Below are positions 26,201-38,200 of a stretch of 64,000 nt of DNA, piece by piece. Position numbers and translations under genes: made by a program. Below the pieces are notes generated by a model that saw only the letters and a list, made by a program, of their open reading frames with translations, searched no databases and was not told the DNA's origin. The stretch comes from Undaria pinnatifida (taxonomy: Eukaryota > Sar > Phaeophyceae > Laminariales > Alariaceae). The first letter of the stretch is position 1, and every line of letters begins with the position of its first letter. The stretch covers positions 11,238,488 to 11,302,487 of the forward strand of contig JABAKD010000020.1 of NCBI GenBank assembly GCA_012845835.1, read 5' to 3'.

Positions 26201-29200
26201 TGCCATATGATACACAGGCCCCAAAAGCGTTGTGACCACACCTTTTCCTTTTTTTTGTCGCTCTAACATACCTGGATCCCGTAGAGGTTAACACCGTTCC
26301 GCAACGCACGTGCGCGTGTTTTTCGTCTTGTCTAAAGGCACCGGCTGAAGCGGCGACGCGTCGTCAGGAGGACTCGGTGCAAGTCTTTCTCAGGCTGCTC
26401 CTTCCACTTTTGCCCGAGGTGCGTATTCTCAGTTTGTGTTGAATGAACGCCCCTTTGCGGCCGATGGCGAGCGAAAAAGATAACGAAGGAGTGCGATATT
26501 ATTATCGTCCATCTAGCAAGAGCGTGCAGCACTGTTAATGGTATGACCATGCTACGCGAGTGTCGTGCAGCTTCTTACGTCCCACTTCCGACACACCCCC
26601 TGCCCCAGCCAGCACACGGGCTGCTTTGTGTGGCCGAGATTGCAGTCGTCATATGTTTCCCGACGTGTTTCCCTCTGAGATCCCGAGAACGGATTAATAT
26701 TATGGCCGAAACAAATGCAGCTGTTCTGGCGATTTTTGGTGGTATTATTGTTTTTTAGTGTTCAAGTCGGGATTCCGGACAGTCCTCTTTGGGATTTGAG
26801 GAAGCGCGCGTTGTGCAGTCAGTCCCTCCGTTGTACGTTTCTATTTTTTTCTTTTTCTTGACGGAGGTGAAGGTTTATCAACACCGCCCACGTTGCTGGT
26901 GAGGACGCGACGTGAGAACGGGGACACGTCGAGCGCGTATCCTTTGAACCATCGACTCACGTTCGCTATTTTTGTTAATATATTGGCATGATGCGATCAC
27001 GATGCGGCAGGCGCAACTGTACGAGAGCAGGTGCGAGGAATACTTTAACCTGGTGGCTCTCCTGATCGCACAACACGGCGCAATGCCCCCGGAGGAGCAG
27101 GCCGACCTCTGCCTCCATCTCGCGGACCTCATTCGCTCACGGTGAGATTGCGTTACGTCGATCGGAAGCCGCACCTGTAGCATTAATATAGATCGACCGG
27201 AAGCCATAGCAGTAGTGGCCTATGTCATAGCTGTACTCGCATATGTCGTAGCTGCAATACCCGACGCGTCCTGGGTTAGAAGCATGCCCGCAGACCTGCC
27301 GTGGAGTTGTGCCTATCTGGTACCAGGTATGTCATTTGCAATACGCGATGCGCGCAAACCTTTGTACTTGTTGTGCGTTTTTAGTACAGCTGCTGTTAAT
27401 ACTACTCGTATAGTATACAGCACTAATAGTTGCTCTAGCTGTTGCTGGCCGCGCTATGCAGGAGTTGCTTTTACGTGCCGTGTCCACTCTCGCGTTTCCC
27501 ATATCATACGCCAGCAACAAGCTAAGGCAACGTCGCCAAAAGAGACGATGGCGGGGGGGCGGGGGGGCGTGTTCTATACTGGGCGGACACACTTCTTTTT
27601 TTCCAGCGCATACCTTGTTGTAGGCATGGGCGTGTATGGACAGTGAATTAAACGAGCGTCGTGGCAAAACTTTCAATTGCCCGTCTTGTTGAACCTTTAC
27701 TGCTATACAGCACCGCCTTATCAGTACCGCCTTGTAGAGGGACTATTTTCTAAACTGTATTATTAGTACCACCTTATAGAGGGACCCTTTCTGTACCACC
27801 TTACTATTATGGTACCGCCTTATCGCCTCGGTGGTCTAGTGGCTACCCACGAAATCTACTGGAGTCAATTCTAGAGTTCGAATCCCACGTGGGTCGGACT
27901 TTTGATTGTATTTTGCAAACATAAAATATAAAAAAGAGTCAACTGCTGAGAGCACCTAGTAGCGGGGGTGAGCGCAATTCGATGCGAGTCGGTGAGAGAA
28001 GAAAGGGCTGAAGTCTTCTCTCGATAAAAATGAAGGCGCGTACCGTAGTGGGGAGGGGGGAGAAGAGCCTGTTTAGTGACCCGGACCTGAGTTTCGACTA
28101 GGGAGGGAGAAGGAGAAAAATAAAGTGCAAAGATAACAAGTGGGGCGAGAAAAACAACACAAAAAAAAATAGAGGGACCTTTGCTGTAATTGTAAATGAT
28201 GGAGGGGAAGCATCTTCTCGCTTGCGAAAGCTGCTCGAAACCCTCACGTGTTCACTTGTTTTGTTGCCACGCGCAAGCAATGGAAAACGGGGCCCTTTTT
28301 TCAGGAGTACGTACCCCTTCGATGTCTTCATAATGGTGACGTAGAGAACCGCTTCGGTCCCAAGTATCGCGCAGTCGACGGTGGACAACAGCCTAGGGAA
28401 TCGTGAATGAGGTCTTCGCGCCCCTCCCCCACCCCAACTCCACCCCAACCCCACCCCCACCTCCACCCCCACCCTCACCCCGACCCCCACCCCCACCCGC
28501 CACCACCCCCCACCCCGCCACCCCCACACAATGTTCGGGGAATGACGCTATTGCCCCGCCTACGTTCGGCATGGCGTCCACCCGTGTGCTTTCTCCCCTT
28601 GTAGGTACACGTACACCACCCCTCCCTTTGAGCGTTTGGAAGTGCACCCCACGTTTAGACGGGCAACTACTTCGTATAGTGTTTGTTCTTTAATATCTTT
28701 ATATTTCGTTATATGCTTGTGTGGCGACGACGTCGTTGTGGACCTTCGCAATTGTATCTGTTTCAGTATACCCTGGCGGAAACCGACTCTTCCCTGCGCC
28801 ACTCGACCTCCTCCCACAGTGGCCCTCGGTACCGTCGGCGAAAGAACGGGCGCCGCCGTCAAACTCTACAGTGATAACAAAGGGGCTAACTTGATTTTCG
28901 CGTTCTTTTTTTTTTCGTTTTTTTTTGTTTTCGCGTATCTGGCTTCTGAATGGTGGCTGGGAGCAGACACGCCGTGGAGGAGTCCGAGGAAGACCAAGAC
29001 CCCGTTCTCTTGGGGTGCATGAACTTCCTGACGAAGGCCCTCAAGAGCCTGCCAGCAGAACTTCAGGGTAGAGTTAAGGCAGAGGCTGGTGCCGATGTCG
29101 CCGTCTTATCGTCAGCATACGCATCTATGTTGGCGTCGACAAACGCTGCTGCTGAGGTTGGCGTGGACGGTTCCCGCTCATCATCGGCCGCAGCTGCTAC

Positions 29201-32200
29201 TGCGATTTCCCCGGTAACAGCCGCCCCCGGTCAGCTCGTCGGTAGCATGTGGCGGACGGGAAGCCGTAAGGGAGGGGCGGACGGAGGGGTTGGGGGTGCG
29301 GGCGGCGGAAGGGGATTGGTGCGGGAGCTGGTGGAAAGATGTCTCTTCTCGCTTCCTCAAGCGAGGGGACGCGTGAGCGACGACGGCAAGGATGACGCGG
29401 TTGTGAAGGGTGGGGCCGGACACGACAGTGAGGAAGAGGAGGTAGGCATGATTCGCTACATTTCCCCGTTTCACCCGCCCCTCCCTTACCCCCCCCCCCC
29501 TCCGCCCCCCCCCCCCCGCCAAGGTTAGCAAAAAGGTTTATGTCGTGTATGGAAGAAATGTAATGAACCCCCCAATATTGGAGGTGTCGCTACGACGAGC
29601 AGGAACGGTGCTCCGTCTAAAAATTGATTCGTGATGAATGGCAAAAATACTAAGGCAAACAACAAAGGAGTAGTCCTTGGCCCAAATGATAAAATGATTG
29701 ACTAGTTACTTAATTCTAGGATTGGCATCGATTGGCAACGAGTCTGTAAAAAGCTAACTGCGTGGACTAAACAACCAGGATCTCGTTTTTATTTTATTTT
29801 ATTTTTTGTTTCAGTGGTAACCGAGATGGTGATCGAGTTGGATCATACTGTGAGGGGTTGAGAACCTCAACACCGCCAAAGTTGGGTAATCGCTTCGCGC
29901 AGTGTGTACGGTAAGGCACTCACGACGCGGTTACATAGTAACCCGTAGCTGTGTCTGGAAAGTGGCCACACTCGAACACACATGAAGCCATTCGACGCTG
30001 CTATCCTTGCGCAAGAAAGTGCGCCCAAGGTACCGAAGTCTTCCTCGCATCCTGTACTTGGTAAGATGCAGCCCACCCTTCATGCGGCGTTTCGGCGCTT
30101 CGGCCGTGTTGCAAGCAATGTCTGCCTGATCGATGGAAACCCGACGTGCTCCGTCCCGGCTTTGTATGGATGCGAGGGTCTTTGGTCTGACTGAGTGCGA
30201 ACATGCACGACAATGATACACCCCTGCCCTTGCCTTTACCTCACGTGGAGCAGTTCTGGGGGGTGCCGCTGCCAAAATGCAAGAGCGAGCGAAGCCGCGA
30301 TGGGGCCTTTAAGCTTCTCAACGAGTTGGCTGGCGGCTGCGAGTCTAACGTCGAGCTGGTGAGAGGCAGGGGTAGTTGGGTGGGATGGGTGACGGATTCA
30401 AAGAGTATGGAATCGAAAAGGAAGAGAGAAGAGGGCATGATGAAACGGTTCGCGTGTCGAAATTTCTTTGGCCAACCAAACTGAGCGAAACCAAACCACA
30501 CCAAACCAGACCAAAGCAAACACAAACCAAACCAAACCGAACCAAACCAAACCAAACCAAACCAAACCAAACCAAACCAAACCAAACCAAACCAAACCAA
30601 ACCAAACCAAACCAAACCAAACCAAACACGTGACACAAAAATGGACTTGGACAAGAAATGAAGTGAATACGATGGGATGGACCATTCCATGGCCTAGGCA
30701 AATAACAACTAAAATAGCAAGACGCAGACCCATGCTGCGGTAGAGGTGATACGTAAATAGATAGATGGATAGATAGATAGATGAATAAATAAGTAGATAG
30801 ATAGATAGCACCATTTTGTTTATGAGGCTCCTAACCACTTGAGGAGCTCTGTACTATCAGTACCTCTCCCAAAAAACTGATTTGGGCGAAAAAAAGTTCT
30901 TCCCGTTGAATAATCCCATGGTCTAGTTATACAACGAACATTTTTTTTTTCAAATACTGAAGTTTCGACGAAATTTGGGTAGGAAACCCGGTCATTTGAT
31001 CAAACGTTTCTGCCAGAAAGTGTCACATTTATCGTAGCATGCGTCTTCCTTAGAGGCTATTCCAGTCATGGGTATTGTATGTTAGTGGAGGAGCTGTGTT
31101 AGCTAGAAACATTTTGTCCAGCATGTGCCACCCGTATCGTGTTATAGTACGCGTCTCTAACGATGCTGTTCCTTGCTATGGGCAGGCCGCGGCGCTGGTG
31201 GGGCCTCATCATTACCTTGGCTTGACCACGGCTGAAGGTCGCAGGCGAGCGGACAAGGAACAGTTCAAATACAGGTAACCCCGAGTAGTTGCCGTGCATG
31301 ATAAACATACTAGATAACGTTATATTTACATAAATCTTTACTAGCGGTGCGGGCACGGCTCCGCCCGTGACGTTAGATCTGCGTTGCCCGTAGTGGTAGG
31401 GTAGGGTGTAATGTGCTCGTACTGTGTGCTGTGATGTACCACTCTTTGCACGGAAAAATGTGAGGACCATTGGGGTGTTAATTTAACTTCCAAACGATCC
31501 TTATATTGCCGTTCATAGTCACTGAGTGGCAATGTTTGCGTTTTGGGAAAAGCACGGCAACATTAGTAGACGTAGCACTTCGCCACAAGGAAACTATACT
31601 ATTAATACTATCAATACTACTGCCATTGCTACTACCGAAGAATACACCTACTACTTACTGCTACTTGTTAGTCTCGTGTTATAGATATTCCACAGTCCCT
31701 AGTGCACAGGCCTTACTCACCCCGGACAATCAGCAATCACCCACTGGGGTTGAGGTTTCCACACCGTGCGAGGCGGTACCGACCCGGGAGATCAACGTTT
31801 TCATCCACGGGGTGTTGGGTTTTGTAGTATAGATACTTGAAACCCAGGGATGAATCCCAAATCGCCCCCGGGTGCGGCGGAACCTTGCGTTGGCCCCGAG
31901 GGGCAACGCCTGCCGCGTGCTGGCTTCATGAGCCCCAGCCAATCAGCAATCAGCCGATGTGGGTGGGGTTTTTCACACCGTGCGGGATAACCAGGGATTA
32001 ATCCCAAATCGTCCCCGGGTGCGGCGGAACCTCGCCTTGGCCCCGAGGGGCACCGCCCGCCGCGTGCTAGCTTCATGAGCCCCAGCCAATCAGCAATCAG
32101 CCGATGTGGGTGGGGTTTCCACACCGTGCGGGGTAGTATCGTATAACCCGGGGAAGAATCCCAAATCCTCCCCGGGTGCGGCGGAACCTCCACTTTGCCC

Positions 32201-35200
32201 TGAGGGGCAATGCCCGCCGCGTGCTGGCTTCATGAGCCCCAGCCAACCAGCAATCAGCCGATGTGGGTGGGGTTTCCACACCGTGCGGGGCGGTATCGAC
32301 GAGTGGAACCACCAGTTTCCTCGTCGGGGTGTTGGTGTTGCTGATTTGGGGAAGTATCTCTGGTCCGGGGATAGGAACATACCCTTCCCGGGTGCAGTGG
32401 GGCCTCACCTTTGCCCCTAGAGGGGAAACTCTCGCCGCGCGCTGACTCTATGAATCCCAGCCAACCGGTGATCAGCCGATCTCGGTGAAGTTTCCACAAC
32501 GTGCGAGGTGGTGTCGACCCGGGGGACCACCGTCTTCGTCCCCGGGGTATTTAGAGCTGCAGACGTATGGAAGGGTTTATGCTTTAAGGATGGGCTCTTA
32601 TCGTCCCCGGGTGCGGGATCTCGACGTTGTCCCGAGGGGCATCTCTCGCTACGCACTGGCCCCATAGACCCCGTCGATCTGCAATCAGCCGATGTGGGTA
32701 GGATTTCCAAACCTAGGGGCCGGTATCGACCGGGGGCATAACTGTTTTCGTCACTCGGGTGTTGGAGTTCCTGGCGTATGAACCACAACATATGATCCGG
32801 GGATGTGATATTATCCTCCTCGGGTGCGGCGGGACCTCCATGTTGTCTCGAGGGGCAACGCTCGCTGCGCGCTGACTCCATGAGCCCCCGCCGATCAGTA
32901 ATCAGCCGATGGGGGTGGGGTTTCCACGCCATGCGTGGTGGTATTGAACCGATCACTATTCTCGCCCTTGGAGTATTGGAATTGTAGACGTATGGAAGGA
33001 TTTGTGGTCCGGAGGTAGGACTCTATTCTCCCCGGGTGCCGGCGGCTGCATGAGCTCCAGCTAATCAAGCGATCGGCTAATGACGTCGGGGTTTCGACAC
33101 CGTACGGGGCGGTGTCGACCCAAGGGATCGCCGTTTAGGTTGCCGGTTGGTGGGAGTTGTAACGATGTTAAGGTATTTCTGAACCGGGGATGGGACCCTG
33201 TCCTCTCCGGGTGCGGCGGAACCTCAATGCCCCTATAGCTGGAACGTTTCTGTTTGCTGTTCAACGCCAACCTTACTGGAAAGAGGCAGCGGCGTTTGGC
33301 AAGGATTTTTTATTGGCCAATCAGTGGCCCGGATCATAATTCAAAATTTCAAGCCGGCAGCAAGCTTGACTCGATGGTTGTCAGGACTGCCTCGGGGTTT
33401 TCGGCAATGATCAGCACGCGGCGGCCACGACTCGGCGCTACGTGATACCTGTCGTTCTGCGGATTGTCTCTAACCCCCTCTACGCATGCCGCGGGGCGAG
33501 GCTGAAGCTCTCTGGATCGCGAAACCATGATGACAGGCAGGCATAATAGCAGCTTTTCATCATATTGATGTATAGCCGAGGTATTTCGTTAATTTTTCGC
33601 GACTTTTGCGACTTTTGCTACTTTTGAGTGTATTTTGTGCCTTCGTATGAAGTATCACACGTAGCTTGCAACGATTAGTTTTCACCAATTTTTCGGCGTT
33701 AAAACTAACATGATTTTTTTTTTGTAAATAATAAATCACGACCCGACCCAACCCCAGCCCACACTCTAACACGGTATGCGCAAACACTCGAAGCGTCGCC
33801 GCACGTCTGCACTGTGGCGCAAGCGTGCGCTTCTCGTACCGGCGAACTACATATTTTAGCTTTAATTCTGGGAGTGCGCAGTTGTGAGCGAGAGAAGTGG
33901 TTGAACGCTCGGGAAAATCTGTGCCCACGTTTCACTTGGAAGCTCTTTGGTCGTACTCGACGATGCTAATTAGCGGGCGGCGCGATCTCGTGCTTTCCCT
34001 GGACTTTTTCGGCCCTCTGCGTTCTGAAATCGCTGTTTCCCAAGTGACCCCGTGGAGACGGCGCCCCAAGGGATGCCTGGTTCTGTAAAAAGTCGCGCTA
34101 GAATAGAGGCGCAACCCGCATTTTGTTTCCGTGACTGATATCTGGGCACAGGATTTACCGCGAAGACGCCCACCACGCCCATTGTGTGTCAAAAACTACA
34201 AAATATGTTCATGTGCCGGTTTTGCTGGGTTTTTGTGTGTTGCGTCTGTTATCATGTTGATGTGTTTTTTTTTTGCCGAAGTTCTTGAAAGAACATGACG
34301 AGCATTGCCCAGAACAATGCTTAGAGATGTACACCTAGACCCTTCCATCGTCACATTTTTGCTTGGATAGGGGAAGCATTTTTTGGTCAATTTGGTAGTG
34401 ACTTGGCGGGGCTCGTTAAGTAAGGAAATGCGTGTAGCCATTATCGTTGGATTATCCAGGGGAGCACATAAAGAACGAGGAAGCGGAGCCACGCTCTTAG
34501 AATGGTCAAAACGAAAAAAAAAATTGGAGCGTTGTGATGATTTTCTGTGCGAATCTTGAAAATGACGGGGGCTTTTTAACACTTTCTTTTTCTTGGTTTC
34601 AGTAGCCACCCCTCCTTCCTGGTTCCTTAAGAAATGGGTGTGGGTAACTTTTTTCTTTTGTTGTGCTCCCCTGGAACTACCTTTCGTGTTTTCCACTTTT
34701 GTTCGTTGAACACCTAAGGCGTGGGGTTGTTCGCCGGGTTACACTTTAGTTTTTTTCCTCGCGTGCAGTGTGAGGTGAGAGGTGTAGAGCTGCCCAAGTG
34801 AGGGGCCTCAGAAAAAGTTTGGTGAGCCTCTTCCGTAACATGCGACATACCAGCAGCATAATTTCGCCTTTCGAACGTGTCTCTTTACTGTACACGTCTA
34901 GGTCGATGGGGGGCGCTAGAGGGGGCGCGCTGTCAGGCCCTGTCGCCGGAGGCAGCGGGAAGATTGAGAGAATACGGACATCGTCTTTCGGGCAGCAGCC
35001 GTCGCAGATTGCCAAGCACAAGAGCAAGACGGGGTTCGTCGGCCTCAAGAACATGGGTTGCATCTGCTACATGAACAGCACGCTGCAGCAGGTGTTTTAT
35101 CATACCAGGTAGTCGTCAATGTTGTTGTGTTGTCAAATGCTGCTCCTGCTGCAGTTTTTATAGTGAAGAACATGAGGCGCATCTGCTACATGAATAGCAT

Positions 35201-38200
35201 GCTGCGCAGCAGGTATGTCGTCGTTTGAGATCTGAAATGCTGCTGTTGTTGTTGCTGCCGCTGTTTTCGTATTGCAGGGCACCGTTCTCACACTCCTGCT
35301 TGTGTTTTTCGGGCTAAACCTACTGTTTCGTGGTGCATTGGTTGTGTTCCGCAATGATTTTGTTCGTCTCGCATTCGTGGCCTCGAACGTGTATGTGAAC
35401 GCACCAAGTATTCAAGTGTATCCTAACTGATGCCCCCCTTGTATCCTTGTTGTGAGCCGGCGTTTTCGTAATGGCGAGTGTGTTGACCTGTTCACATAGC
35501 GTCTCCCTGAACCCCGAAAATAGCTATTAATAGTTAGTTAAAATGTTACTAAAGTAGTAGTTCTGTCGAAAAATGACGAGTCGAAGTCTGACCTTGCCAT
35601 CACCGCGTATTTTAGTCAACGCTTCAAACATGGGCAACGGCATTACTCCGCATCGATGAAAGAGTGTTGTGAAGTCGTCCTCGCACTCGCTCACTGGCGA
35701 CCGTATTTATTTGGAAAACATTTCACGGTGATTACTGATCATCAAGCATTGACCCATCTATACTACATGCAAGGTACATATGCTTACTCGTTGGGCTATT
35801 GCACTTGAAAACTTTGACTTTACCGTCGGGAGAATTAAACGTAGTACTCGACGCATTGTCACGCTTGTTTGGAGAAGTAGAGGAAGAACCGTTACCGCAA
35901 GAGCCTACCTTAGTATCTAGCTGCCGCAACGTTCTGAGCGATAGACCGTACCGTGCACCTGGCCCACGCGACTTTCAAGTCTCCTCGCAAAACCTCGATG
36001 GCGTAGATATCGTACATATCGATAGGTTTGCTAGAGCAGTGTCTTTGTTTCCTTTACTTGACCCAGAAAAATTACTGGTAGAACAGCGTGCTGAGCTCGG
36101 TCCGTACATCGAATACGTGAAAGCACCTGCTACCGTCGCCGTTCCCGATGGTGACAATAAATCCAGCATGAGTCATTATTTTATGAATGAAAACGTGTTA
36201 TTCCGGTTGTACCTGCCGGGGTACCTGCGAAAACGCAGTTCGTTTCGTGACCAACTTGTCGTGCCTACCACCGTACACAAACTGGTCATTCATTCGTGCC
36301 ATGATCTTCCGCCGTCGGGAGGTCATCTTGCTTCTAAAGCCACGTTTGATATAATCCGGTATCGTTATTGGTGGCGTACTATGTTATTGGTGGCGTACAT
36401 GTCGAAAGACGTAGCCAACCACATTAAATGTTGTTTATCATGCCAGCATCGCAAGAAGTCGGACCGTCTTCAGGAATTGCCTGTTGGTCACCGTCCCGTT
36501 TCCCGTCCGTTTCAATGTGTGGCTATTGACGTAGTAGAGTACATACCGTCGCCGAATAACCCGAAGTGTGTGATGTCAGTAATATACCATTTGACCCGGT
36601 TCCTCGTTTTAGTTGCGATTGGTGACAAATCTGCTACCACAAGCGCCCGTGTTCTCGTAGAACGTGTAGTTTCAGCTTTTCTCTGCCCCCGAAACTCTTC
36701 ACTCTGACCAGGGTGCGGAATTCGAAAATGAGATCGTTAAAGAATTGCAATTCGTGTTTGGGATTAAAAGACGCGCACAACAGCGTATCGCCCACAAGGC
36801 TATTCGATTTTAGAGCGTGCGCATAGTGCAATGAATTATATGTTGGCGATGTACGTTAATGTCAAGTCTGATAACTGGGCAGAATTACTACCAATGATCC
36901 AGCTTGCGCATATCACCACTTGCAACAAGATGCTCAAGCAAACTCCTCACTTTTTGATGTCGGGCCATAGAGCTTTGTTACCCGTTGACATTATTCTCGG
37001 CGTGCCGTCCACGTCTGGTTGTGGAACGCGATTGAAATACTCCCGTCGTACCGTTGAAATTTGCAACTCGCGTACGAAATTACCCGTCGCATTTTACAGG
37101 AACGTGTCGACAATCAAGCAGAAGCTTACGAGATATGATCGATTCCGCAATATCTGCCTGGGATCAAGTACTAGTGCACCGCCCCTATACCGTAGCCAAT
37201 GGACCCAACCCAAAAGTTTTTAGTCTCTGACGTGGTCCTTTTACTATGTGTTCACAGTTGTCGCCCGTAATCTATCGCGTCGCGAGAGATGGCGAACTTG
37301 CGGAAACGTCCGTTCTTTTGGGTCGTATTAGGGCATATCATAATGACACGTCTAGTTCAGCACCGGATTTTACAGCACTTGACGAGTTGATTTTAGAAAT
37401 AACGTTACCGGTACCTGATCTTGACGGCTCTGCACTCACCGTGCAAATTGGCCCGTAAACTATTGAAGGTACAGAAAGTCACAAACGTGGGCCTGGCAAA
37501 GCCTCACTGACTAATTTTCAATATTATTTCCTCGTTAAAGATAAACCATCAACGTTAGGCATTTGGAGGCATGTCAACATTGTGCCCCAATGTCATGAAA
37601 TGATCAGAGCGTATCGTACTAGGTCTTTAGTTGAAGATTTGCACGCATTTGATCCTCCCAAGAACAAGCGAAAGTCGTAGCCCAGTCGTATTGACACTAT
37701 CCCCAGTATCGTCCTACCGTTCGCTATAGCCCCTGGGATTTCTTGTGTGTCAGAATCATTGCAACACCACCCACTAGTATATATATGTATATTTACGGCC
37801 GGATTTCGTTCGTTCATTGTTGGATCGTTTGACCTATGAACTGCAACGTTCGTATCGCGTCCCCACAAGGTGTTGGCTTGAAAACTTGTACGTGGAGTAG
37901 TGTCCTCGTAGTGCGATGTGGAGCCATGTCTGGTACAACCTGCACATATCCGGAGATCACCGTAAGGATCTCCCACGCAGGTATCACCAATTCACCTGGT
38001 CATAACATCTTCGTTTCTTACCGTACGCCGTACGACTGTGACATTAGATCTCCCGTGATCTCATCAGTAAGATCTCGTTTCAATCCTTCGTCGACGGACG
38101 AACTATGAATGGTAACATTGCCTCGAAACCACCTGATGCGTGAGCAGATGTGTTATGCACATGTGTCACTTTTCTCTCGTTCCAGGCTCGCCGTCGAGTG

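Noticed and set aside
27828-27900. Functional tRNA gene
   Set aside because: A- and B-box words are present but T-arm and acceptor strands do not pair.
28772-28872. Exon-like segment after CTGTTTCAG
   Set aside because: Exons 11 and 12 join in phase without it and the family shows nothing matching here.
30241-30838. Long minus-strand frames rich in WFGLV and + frames rich in KPNQT
   Set aside because: Produced by the (AACCA)n microsatellite.
31801-33240. Several overlapping frames of 60-180 codons on both strands
   Set aside because: Shadows of the GC-rich minisatellite.
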